A stretch of 17,653 bases of DNA from positions 1 to 17,653 of the forward strand of contig JAWXVD010000071.1 of NCBI GenBank assembly GCA_044425705.1, given 5' to 3'. Both the position numbers and the translations under genes were made by a program. The number at the start of each line of letters is the position of its first letter. Within the stretch, counting starts at the first letter, position 1. Source of the stretch: JAWXVD01 sp044425705 (GTDB lineage: Bacteria; Bacillota; Clostridia; Lachnospirales; Lachnospiraceae). This document shows, piece after piece, positions 1-6,696 of this stretch. The notes below the pieces were generated by a model. That model did not search any database. It was not told the origin of the DNA and saw only the letters and a program-made list of their open reading frames with translations.

Positions 1-210
1 AGAGATGAGATCTTTCCAGTTCCAGTCTTGATGATAGAAAATAATCTTAGGAAGTTCATCAATTTTAAACTTTTGATACACAGGAGAGTGAGAATCATCA
101 AAAGCCCACTGTTTGAGAGGGATGTATCGGCAGATAAAATGTAAAAGCCAAGAAATTTGTTTCTGTTGGTCTTGAATTAATTGAAGTAAATAAAGTATAA
201 TGTTATCCAT
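1..210 (-). CDS. N-terminal part of a probable transposase, cut by the left window edge
   Basis: An open frame of 70 codons starts at an ATG at 210 and runs without a stop off the left edge. It begins MDNIILYLLQLIQDQQKQIS and continues with a helical, Trp/Phe-rich stretch (ending CRYIPLKQWAFDDSHSP) followed by YQKFKIDELPKI. From memory, this layout (hydrophobic leader, DDS.SP, YQKFK.DELP) resembles the N-terminal region of a DDE-type transposase family common in Lachnospiraceae, which lies before a zinc-ribbon segment; I cannot confirm the family. A weak AAAGGA ribosome binding site lies 10 bases before the ATG, and a TATAAT-like -10 box occurs on this strand at 252-257 without a good -35. 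The catalytic part lies outside the window, so whether the element is intact cannot be judged. A non-transposase gene is possible. Confidence 0.5.
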   Translation of the reverse strand, partial: MDNIILYLLQLIQDQQKQISWLLHFICRYIPLKQWAFDDSHSPVYQKFKIDELPKIIFYHQDWNWKDLIS

Positions 211-390
211 AGCAATAGTCCTTTCTGTGATTGGTGTGTGGTAACTTCAATTATACAGAAAAAAGGGGGTATTGCTATTTTTATTTTCAAAAATAGGAAG
301 AATCCTTGAAAAACAAAGGTTTTAAAGAAATAAAAAACAAAAAAGGGGTGTCAGAATTGACACTACCGGAGAGAAGTGGGAAGAGGAAAT
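211..390. other. AT-rich intergenic region between transposase fragment and yraN
   Basis: This stretch is strongly A/T-biased and encodes nothing convincing. The only clear structure is a small palindrome at 348-363 (GTGTCA, 4-base loop, TGACAC), preceded by a run of A and GGGG. Its position after the divergent transposase fragment and just before yraN would fit an insertion-sequence end, but the opposite end is outside the window. No confident promoter for yraN is visible: TTGAAA at 306-311 has only a poor -10 at the proper distance. Confidence 0.4.
348..363. repeat. Short palindrome, possible insertion-sequence terminus
   Basis: GTGTCA and TGACAC form a perfect 6-bp inverted repeat around GAAT. 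It sits 27 bases before the yraN start and outside the transposase fragment. It could be the terminal structure of that element or a weak hairpin; the sequence alone does not decide. Confidence 0.3.
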
Positions 391-747
391 ATGAATAAAA
401 GGCAAGTAGGAAATTTTTATGAAGATATGGCAACCACTTTTTTAAAAGAGCAAGGTATTCAGATAATAGAAAGAAATTTCCGGTGTAAACAAGGTGAAGT
501 AGATATTATAGGAGAGGACAATGGGACTCTCCTTTTTTTGGAAGTTAAATATAGAAAAAATGAGTGCTTGGGATTTCCTTATGAAGCGATTACTTTGTAT
601 AAGCAAAGGAAAATCTGTAAAGTGGCGAATTATTATAGGTATTATAAGAGGATGGAAAAGCCTCTCCGATATGATGTGATTTCTATTTGTGGAGATCAGA
701 TACAATGGTTTCAAAATGCATTTAATCATACGGAATATTCTTGGTAG
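391..747 (+). CDS. YraN/UPF0102 family protein with restriction-endonuclease-like fold
   Basis: The 118-residue product has the YraN (UPF0102) pattern throughout: GNFYEDMATTFLKEQG near the N-terminus, N29-F-R..G-E-V-D-I around residues 29-39, L-F-L-E-V-K at 48-53, then KQRKI..VANYY. Residues D38, E51 and K53 fit the PD-(D/E)xK nuclease triad conserved in the family, though no clear substrate has been established for most YraN proteins. The ATG at 391 is preferred over the upstream in-frame GTG at 376 because the family normally begins MN.R..G and AGAGGA lies just before 391, although the spacing is short. Family length is about 115-125 aa, so the gene looks complete. It ends 17 bases before the pgeF start, consistent with co-transcription. 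Confidence 0.88.
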   Translation: MNKRQVGNFYEDMATTFLKEQGIQIIERNFRCKQGEVDIIGEDNGTLLFLEVKYRKNECLGFPYEAITLYKQRKICKVANYYRYYKRMEKPLRYDVISICGDQIQWFQNAFNHTEYSW

Positions 748-764
748 AAAGGGAGATTTCATAT

Positions 765-1631
765 ATGAACATTGTTAGAAAAGGAATAAATACAAATGTA
801 CCAATTTATAAAGAGAAGGATAGGGTTCCTTATTTGAGTTTTCCATCGTTAGAAGATACAGGTATTGTGAATCATCTCTTTACTACTAGGCTAGGTGGTG
901 TCAGCAAAGGACATCAAAGCACTATGAATTTAAGTTATAAACAAGAAATGAGTAGAGATAATGTAACAGAAAATTTTCGGAGAGTTGCTAATGTTCTAGA
1001 TGCTACTATAGAGCAATTTGTCTTAAGTCATCAAACACATACTACAAACCTGAGGATTGTAACAGAAGAAGATTTAGGAAAAGGGATTCTAAGAGAACAA
1101 GATTATGAAGATGTGGATGGGTTGATTACCAATTGTAAGGGAGTTGTACTATCAACCTTCTATGCCGATTGTGTTCCTCTGTTTTTTGTAGATCCAGTAG
1201 AAAAAGTAATTGCCCTAAGTCATGCAGGCTGGAAAGGCACAGTGGGAAAAATTGCAGCCCTTACAGTAGCTAAAATGGGGAATGAATTTGGGTGTAAGGC
1301 AGAGAATATACAAGTTGCTATAGGACCTTCTATTTGTCAAGACTGTTATGAAGTGAGTGAAGATGTGGCAATGCAATTTATAACTATGTTGCAAAAAATC
1401 ATACCAGGGGAATCAGAAATAATTCAGGCTATTGTATATGATAAAGGAAATGACAAATATTTGTTAGACTTATGGAAAAGTAATTTTTATGTACTAAGGA
1501 ATATGGGTGTTTTGGAAGAAAATATAGCCATTACAGATGTTTGTACCTGTTGTAATTCTGAATTATTATTTTCTCATAGAGCCAGTCAAGGCAAACGTGG
1601 AAACTTGGGGGCATTTTTAAAATTAAAATAA
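765..1631 (+). CDS. pgeF: Laccase-domain (YfiH/YlmD) protein, purine nucleoside phosphorylase/peptidoglycan editing factor
   Basis: This 288-aa protein belongs to the Cu-oxidase_4/YfiH family. Its metal-binding residues are visible: H89 in LSHQTH, C136 in YADCVPL and H153 in LSHAGWKG. Other family signatures are G.V..TRLGGVS near the N-terminus, GPSIC..CYEV, and C-terminal CTCC...LFSHRAS.GKRGN. Members are cytoplasmic zinc enzymes reported to act on purine nucleosides (phosphorolysis of adenosine/inosine, adenosine deamination) and, as PgeF, to keep L-Ser out of peptidoglycan stem peptides. The ATG at 765 is chosen over the TTG at 741 because AAGGGAG lies 9 bases upstream and 741 would overlap yraN. 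The gene probably shares a transcript with yraN. Which activity dominates here cannot be told from sequence. Confidence 0.9.
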   Translation: MNIVRKGINTNVPIYKEKDRVPYLSFPSLEDTGIVNHLFTTRLGGVSKGHQSTMNLSYKQEMSRDNVTENFRRVANVLDATIEQFVLSHQTHTTNLRIVTEEDLGKGILREQDYEDVDGLITNCKGVVLSTFYADCVPLFFVDPVEKVIALSHAGWKGTVGKIAALTVAKMGNEFGCKAENIQVAIGPSICQDCYEVSEDVAMQFITMLQKIIPGESEIIQAIVYDKGNDKYLLDLWKSNFYVLRNMGVLEENIAITDVCTCCNSELLFSHRASQGKRGNLGAFLKLK

Positions 1632-1644
1632 AAAGCCATGTAAA

Positions 1645-1687
1645 GGAATCTCTAATAAATCTTGGGGCTAGAGTTATTAGGGGTTCC
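1645..1687 (+). terminator. Hairpin after pgeF, probable terminator
   Basis: A 14-bp stem (GGAATCTCTAATAA at 1645-1658 with TTATTAGGGGTTCC at 1674-1687, two G-U wobbles) with a 15-base loop begins 13 bases after the pgeF stop. It is not followed directly by a clean U-run; TTTTTT occurs only at 1705-1710. It separates the yraN-pgeF pair from the two-component genes. Confidence 0.5.
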
Positions 1688-1722
1688 CTTAATAAATTCT
1701 TAACTTTTTTAAATACTTTACC

Positions 1723-1751
1723 TTAACAAAGGTATGGTTAAATAGTATATA
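1723..1751 (+). promoter_or_regulatory. Candidate sigma-A promoter of the two-component operon
   Basis: TTAACA (1723-1728) and TATATA (1746-1751) are separated by 17 bases, and a start would give an approximately 75-base leader before the response-regulator ATG. CTTAAC occurs twice (1699-1704 and 1722-1727) 23 bases apart, about two helical turns, with the second copy overlapping the -35. OmpR-type regulators often bind such direct repeats, so autoregulation is possible but unproven. Confidence 0.45.
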
Positions 1752-1832
1752 GTAAAGCTAGAATCAAGGATAAAAAACTTGCAAGCAGAAGAAATCACTG
1801 GACTTAAAATGACTTCGAAATGGAGGGCGAGG

Positions 1833-2522
1833 ATGAATATATTAGTATGTGATGATGATAAAGAAATTGTAGATGCTATAGAAATCTACTTAATGCAAGA
1901 AGGGTACAATATTATAAAAGCTTATGATGGAGAACAGGCTATTGAACAATTAAAAAACCATGATATTCAATTGTTATTAATTGATATTATGATGCCTAAA
2001 TTAGATGGTATTCGAGCTACTTTAAAAATTCGTGAATATAGCAGTATTCCTATTATTATTTTATCAGCAAAATCGGAAGATACGGACAAGATTTTAGGAT
2101 TGAATATTGGAGCAGATGACTATATTACAAAGCCTTTTAATCCATTGGAAATGGTAGCTAGAGTGAAATCAAATTTACGTAGATATACAAAATTTGGAAA
2201 TATTGCTGAAGAGGATGAGGTCACATATCGTGTAGGCGACCTTTGCATCAATGATGAGACGAAAGAAGTAACAGCAGACGGCGAGTTCATTAAATTGACA
2301 CCTATAGAGTATAACATCTTATTGCTGTTAGTAAAAAATCAAGGACGAGTATTTTCCATCAATCAAATTTATGAAAATATATGGGAAGAAGAAGCCATCG
2401 GTGCGGATAATACAGTGGCAGTACATATTAGACATATTCGAGAAAAAATTGAAATCAATCCAAAAGAACCGAGATACTTAAAGGTAGTTTGGGGTGTAGG
2501 GTATAAAATAGAAAAGCAATAA
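1833..2522 (+). CDS. OmpR/PhoB-family response regulator
   Basis: The 229-aa product has an N-terminal receiver domain (about residues 1-115) and a C-terminal winged-helix DNA-binding domain (about 135-228). The receiver has the acidic pocket D7-D9, phosphoacceptor D51 in LLLIDIMMPKLDG, S78 and K100 in ITKPFNP. The output domain has the family signatures LTPIEYNILLLL, RVFS..QIYE.IW and VAVHIRHIREKIE...YLK.VWGVGYK. It should be a cytoplasmic transcription factor phosphorylated by the kinase encoded next. The ATG at 1833 has GGAGG 6 bases upstream; an in-frame TTG at 1779 would add an unrelated leader and lacks a comparable site. The target genes cannot be deduced. Confidence 0.93.
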   Translation: MNILVCDDDKEIVDAIEIYLMQEGYNIIKAYDGEQAIEQLKNHDIQLLLIDIMMPKLDGIRATLKIREYSSIPIIILSAKSEDTDKILGLNIGADDYITKPFNPLEMVARVKSNLRRYTKFGNIAEEDEVTYRVGDLCINDETKEVTADGEFIKLTPIEYNILLLLVKNQGRVFSINQIYENIWEEEAIGADNTVAVHIRHIREKIEINPKEPRYLKVVWGVGYKIEKQ

Positions 2523-2529
2523 ATGGTCA

Positions 2530-2558
2530 TTTATAACCTCTAATAGTGCGGTTATAAA
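2530..2558. repeat. 9-bp inverted repeat between response regulator and kinase
   Basis: TTTATAACC (2530-2538) and GGTTATAAA (2550-2558) are perfect complements separated by 11 bases. In RNA this is a moderate hairpin in the 103-base gap before the kinase; in DNA it is a dyad that could bind a regulator. It has no U-run and is unlikely to be a strong terminator. It might stabilise or attenuate the kinase part of the transcript. Confidence 0.4.
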
Positions 2559-2625
2559 AGATGCTGATTATGTAGGTAAGCAATTTTAGTAACAAAAAAG
2601 AACAGAGAGCGGGGACGTATAGCAT

Positions 2626-5178
2626 ATGAAAAAAAGGAAAAAGAAATATACAATAGGTCGTGGAAAAAGAGAAGTTCTATTATTTTTCCATAGAATCATG
2701 GCAGTAACCATGGTAGTGTGTCTAGTGTCTGTATTTTGTAATTCATTTATTACAATCAATACAACAAATGGAACTTATAGCTATGTAGTATCACCTTTTG
2801 ATAAACGAGAGGTTTTTGAAGATTCAGAAGTATTTTATGATCTTTTATATAGCAATATTGAAGAATTGACAAGAATGGCTGTTATTAAGAGTCAATTAGA
2901 AACAGATGGAGCTTATGATTCACAAAAGGAAATTAATATTACAGCATATGCAAATAGAACAGAGTTAATAGTCGATGATAGTGTAACAGCGTATTATGCA
3001 TTGGATGATTTAGTAAAGTGGGGGAATTATGGCTTCGATGTACAAACGGTATATGGAACATGGGATGAATTAAGTGCATATTTTGAACCAGCATCGAAAA
3101 CTAGCAGTGTCAGTGTGAGTATGGATGAAACTGAATTGATAGAAGAAGCCGAATTTACAGAGGAAGATGCAGAAGAAATCGGTCTTGAAGCAAAAGATGG
3201 TGATTTGTATGCTATGGAAATTTTAGTTGCAAGATACGATACAATTGATGGCAAAGATTTGATAGAATGTGCTTCTAGCATTAGCGAATATGAAGAATTA
3301 AAGGAAAACCTATATAAAGCAGCAACTAGCTTATTTGATAATTATGTTGAGTATACAGAATATGAAGATGTATACGGAGATGGAAGCACAAATTTAAAAT
3401 ATTGTTTCCAAATGATGATAGACGATACCTTGATTCGTTATACAAATATGGAGGATGTTGAAAAAACATCTAGTATTGATGATATTACAGCAGGTATTAG
3501 TGAATATGGAAAGTTTATTTATTTTAATCCAGATAAATTCCAAATTACTACAAATACAAAAATTAATGCACAAACTATGAAAGCTACTTTAAATGACTAT
3601 GAATATGCATTTACAGATAATTCAAGAGTTTGGATTGGGGTAGATACTACTTATCCGGTGCAAGATGATTTTTATGTGGCAAATAATGCATTTATACAAT
3701 TTATGCCATATTATTGGCAAACAGTAGGTGTGGGAATAGGTACATTTCTTCTTTGGATTTTCATATTTATATTATTGACCAAATATGAAGGTAGAAAAGT
3801 AAGAGTTCTAACAGAGGAAGAAAATATCCATGAAAATGATGAACCTATGAAAGAGTTGCCAAAGAGAAAATCATACGAACATGAGTTACAGCCTATAGAT
3901 TATATGCCATTAGAGATTATTTTAGGTATAGGAATTATCTTAGTAATGCTTCTGGGATTAGGTGGAACAGCCTTATATCATTATGCGGAACCTTTTGGAT
4001 TCAAGCTACAATGGATACCAGTTGTGTTTGGAGTGCTAACGTTCATATTAGATGTTTTATTCTTAGGAGGATATCTCAGTATTGTTCGCCGACTGAAAAA
4101 ACATGAGTTGTTGAAACATACATTTGTATATAGAATTGTAAAATCAGGTGGTGATGTGGTTCTTAAAACATATCAAAACGGCGGACGCATGAGTCGTTTT
4201 TGGATACCATATGTGATTTGCTTTATGATGAATTTAATTTTAATATTATTAGGTGTTGGTGGAATTATAGCAGCAATTATATTAGATACAATCATAGGTA
4301 TTTATATTTATAAAGATGGACTTGTACGACAAAAAATCGTGGAAGGAATTGAAATTATTAGGGAAGGTGAATTAACTTACCAAATTAATACAAAAGAATT
4401 AAAAGGTGAAAATTTAGTGCTTGCAGAAGCTGTTAACAGCATCGGAGAAGGAATGAGAAAAGCAGTTGTTAGCAGTGTAAAAGATGAGAGAATGAAAACT
4501 GATTTAATCACCAATGTTTCACATGATATTAAAACACCACTTACATCGATTATTAATTATGTTGATTTGATCAAACGAGAGAACACAGGAAATGAAAACA
4601 TTAAAAAGTATGTAGGTGTGCTGGAAGTGAAAGCTCAGAGGTTAAAACAATTAACTGACGATTTGGTGGAAGCTTCAAAAATTTCATCAGGAAATATTGC
4701 ACTTGCCATTGAAAAAATTAATTTTGTAGAATTGCTCTACCAATCTATGGGAGAATTTTCTGAAAAATTTGAAGAAAAGCGATTAACATTAATTACTAAT
4801 GTACCAGAGGTGCCTGTGTATATTGAAGCGGATAGCAGTAGAACTTGGAGAGTGGTAGAAAACTTATTTAATAATGTATATAAATATGCATTAGATGGAA
4901 CAAGAGTTTACATTGATGTAGAAGAAACAATGGGAGCAGATAAAAAGGAACTTAGATTCTCTGTAAGAAATATTTCGGCGCAACCTTTAAATGTGAATGC
5001 AGAGGAATTAACGGAACGATTTATTCGAGGAGACGATTCCAGAGGAACCGAGGGGAGTGGATTAGGACTTTCTATAGCAAAAAATCTAACAGAAGCTCAA
5101 AAAGGATGTTTCCAAGTAGTATTAGATGGGGATCTCTTTAAAGTTATCATTACATTTGACCAAAAAGAGAATTATTAA
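2626..5178 (+). CDS. Large multi-pass membrane sensor histidine kinase
   Basis: The 850-aa protein begins with a very basic stretch and a first membrane segment (about 20-45). A mostly acidic extracytoplasmic domain (about 46-364) with no recognisable sensor fold follows, then further membrane segments near 365-388, 430-453, 463-487 and a long hydrophobic stretch 525-562. The linker at about 565-615 is HAMP-like. The catalytic core has phosphoacceptor H633 in NVSHDIKTPLTSI, an N box (N746-L-F-N-N..YKYA) and a GSGLGLSIAKNL G2 box at 810-819. The usual D-x-G-x-G G1 motif is replaced by V-R-N-I-S. It should autophosphorylate and pass phosphate to the upstream regulator. The start has only GGGGA 10 bases before the ATG. 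The signal sensed is unknown. Confidence 0.88.
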   Translation: MKKRKKKYTIGRGKREVLLFFHRIMAVTMVVCLVSVFCNSFITINTTNGTYSYVVSPFDKREVFEDSEVFYDLLYSNIEELTRMAVIKSQLETDGAYDSQKEINITAYANRTELIVDDSVTAYYALDDLVKWGNYGFDVQTVYGTWDELSAYFEPASKTSSVSVSMDETELIEEAEFTEEDAEEIGLEAKDGDLYAMEILVARYDTIDGKDLIECASSISEYEELKENLYKAATSLFDNYVEYTEYEDVYGDGSTNLKYCFQMMIDDTLIRYTNMEDVEKTSSIDDITAGISEYGKFIYFNPDKFQITTNTKINAQTMKATLNDYEYAFTDNSRVWIGVDTTYPVQDDFYVANNAFIQFMPYYWQTVGVGIGTFLLWIFIFILLTKYEGRKVRVLTEEENIHENDEPMKELPKRKSYEHELQPIDYMPLEIILGIGIILVMLLGLGGTALYHYAEPFGFKLQWIPVVFGVLTFILDVLFLGGYLSIVRRLKKHELLKHTFVYRIVKSGGDVVLKTYQNGGRMSRFWIPYVICFMMNLILILLGVGGIIAAIILDTIIGIYIYKDGLVRQKIVEGIEIIREGELTYQINTKELKGENLVLAEAVNSIGEGMRKAVVSSVKDERMKTDLITNVSHDIKTPLTSIINYVDLIKRENTGNENIKKYVGVLEVKAQRLKQLTDDLVEASKISSGNIALAIEKINFVELLYQSMGEFSEKFEEKRLTLITNVPEVPVYIEADSSRTWRVVENLFNNVYKYALDGTRVYIDVEETMGADKKELRFSVRNISAQPLNVNAEELTERFIRGDDSRGTEGSGLGLSIAKNLTEAQKGCFQVVLDGDLFKVIITFDQKENY

Positions 5179-5249
5179 TGAAATGATTTTAATTGTTTAG
5201 CTGTATGGGCATATAAAATTTTAATAATTCTAGTATCAAATTAAAATAA

Positions 5250-5299
5250 AAGGACAATTGTTGAATTGGTGCAAAAGCAACCATTTGTCAATTGTCCTT
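5250..5299. terminator. Bidirectional terminator between convergent kinase and prs genes
   Basis: AAGGACAATTG (5250-5260) and CAATTGTCCTT (5289-5299) form a perfect 11-bp stem with a partly self-paired loop. Read on the minus strand it is followed by a T-rich run (CCTTTTATTTTAA), which suits termination of prs. On the plus strand the tail GTTTATTA is weaker but usable. The neighbouring genes converge here. Confidence 0.7.
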
Positions 5300-5347
5300 G
5301 TTTATTACTCTATTCAGGATTTTTAAAATAATACGCTTAGTAGCATC

Positions 5348-6526
5348 TTAAAAATCGCGTTTATTATAAGCATCCAATACAGATTGGATTTTTTCAGTTG
5401 GTGTTTCAACATTGGTCATAGGTAAATTATGGTTCATAAAATCAATGATAGAAGCTAGGAAATTACTCATATCAGCCTGTACATAATAAGGTTTATCGAT
5501 TAATTCTGGTGGAAGGTAGTTTAAATTAGTAGTGATCACTTTTTCAAAATATCCTTTTTCATAACCTTCATCAAAACAGTCTAGACCATTTGTAAATAAC
5601 CCAAATGTACAGCAAATGAAAACACGTTTTGCATGCATCTCTTTTAGTTGACGAGCAGTATCAATCATGCTTTCACCAGAAGAAATCATATCATCCATAA
5701 TAATGACATCTTTTCCGTCTAAAGTATCCCCTAAAAATTCGTGAGCAACAATAGGATTTTTACCATTTATAATAGTAGAATAATCTCTTCGTTTGTAGAA
5801 CATACCAGTATTGACACCAAGTACATTGGCAAAATAAACAGTACGATCAAGGGCTCCTTCATCTGGACTAATGACAACAAGATGTTCTTTGTCAATTAAT
5901 AAATCTTTTTCAGAAGCTAAAAGAGCTTTCATAAATTGATAAGGTGGAGTGTAATTGTCAAAGCCGCTTAATGGGATTGCATTAGCTACACGTGGGTCAT
6001 GCGCGTCAAAGGTAATAAAGTTATCAATCCCCATTTTGTATAGTTCTTCTAGCATAAAAGCACAGTCTAGAGATTCACGGTCAGATTTTTTGTGTTGGCG
6101 ACCTTCATATAAGAAAGGCATGATTACATTGACACGGTGAGCAGTACCTACAGAAGCTGCAATCACACGCTTTAAATCTTGATAGTGATCGTCTGGTGAT
6201 TTATGGTTGACATAACCATTCATTCTATAAGTGATGCTGTGATTACATACATCTACTAAAATAAACAAATCTTTTCCGCGAATTGATTCGTTAAAGACAC
6301 ATTTTGCTTCGCCTGTTCCAAAACGAGGACAAGTAGCAGTGGCTAAATAAGTTTCGCTAGCATATCCTTGTAGTGCAGGATCGTTTCTAAATTGATTATT
6401 TATAGTTTTACGATAATCTACAAGATAAGCATCCACAGCATCTCCTAGATCGGTTGCAGAATCAAGGGCTATTAATTTTAAGGGAGCCACTGGCAATGCA
6501 TTTTCTAATTCATGTAAATTTGGCAT
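5348..6526 (-). CDS. prs: Ribose-phosphate pyrophosphokinase, long clostridial form
   Basis: This 392-aa enzyme makes phosphoribosyl pyrophosphate from ribose 5-phosphate and ATP, for nucleotide, His and Trp synthesis in the cytoplasm. Diagnostic segments are the flexible-loop-like FLYEGRQHKKSDRES, catalytic-region TFDAHDPRV, VVISPDEGALDR, KRRDYS, and the PRPP-binding loop D278-D-M-I-S-S-G-E-S286. It is about 75 residues longer than classical Prs (about 315 aa), with extra sequence mainly in the N-terminal half; I recall such long forms from Lachnospiraceae. The ATG at 6526 has GGAGG 5 bases upstream, which rules out a start 35 codons earlier in the promoter region. It stands alone between its own promoter and a convergent terminator. 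Confidence 0.92.
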   Translation of the reverse strand: MPNLHELENALPVAPLKLIALDSATDLGDAVDAYLVDYRKTINNQFRNDPALQGYASETYLATATCPRFGTGEAKCVFNESIRGKDLFILVDVCNHSITYRMNGYVNHKSPDDHYQDLKRVIAASVGTAHRVNVIMPFLYEGRQHKKSDRESLDCAFMLEELYKMGIDNFITFDAHDPRVANAIPLSGFDNYTPPYQFMKALLASEKDLLIDKEHLVVISPDEGALDRTVYFANVLGVNTGMFYKRRDYSTIINGKNPIVAHEFLGDTLDGKDVIIMDDMISSGESMIDTARQLKEMHAKRVFICCTFGLFTNGLDCFDEGYEKGYFEKVITTNLNYLPPELIDKPYYVQADMSNFLASIIDFMNHNLPMTNVETPTEKIQSVLDAYNKRDF

Positions 6527-6607
6527 AGTTTCCTCCGAGGTGTAATAATTGATAGAAAAAAATAATATTGTATCATAAAAAGTAATAAATACAGATACTC
6601 TCTTATT

Positions 6608-6636
6608 TTTATAACATTCTGTTAGTGACACGTCAA
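6608..6636 (-). promoter_or_regulatory. Sigma-A promoter of prs
   Basis: On the minus strand TTGACG (6636-6631) and TATAAA (6613-6608) are separated by exactly 17 bases. Initiation near 6601 gives a leader of about 75 bases before the prs ATG. The -35 hexamer touches the -35 of the divergent promoter without any spacer. Confidence 0.72.
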
Positions 6637-6653
6637 GAAAAATTTAGTACAAT
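6625..6653 (+). promoter_or_regulatory. Sigma-A promoter of the DUF512-der operon
   Basis: GTGACA (6625-6630) and TACAAT (6648-6653) are 17 bases apart. A start near 6660 leaves a leader of about 37 bases. The -35 is directly adjacent to the prs -35 (6631-6636), so the two RNA polymerases would occupy largely overlapping DNA. Confidence 0.62.
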
Positions 6654-6696
6654 AAATAAGAAATAATTATAAAGTCGATAGAACGGAGTCGTTTAG

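Noticed and set aside
442..762. 106-codon minus-strand frame opposite yraN
   Set aside because: It is a shadow of yraN with no initiation signal; the plus-strand product carries the full family pattern.
1779..1832. N-terminal extension of the response regulator from TTG 1779
   Set aside because: Receiver domains begin at the MNILVCDDD segment, and GGAGG is positioned for the ATG at 1833.
6527..6631. 35-codon N-terminal extension of PRPP synthetase
   Set aside because: It would cover both promoters and bypass a perfect GGAGG site before the ATG at 6526; the extension has no family similarity.
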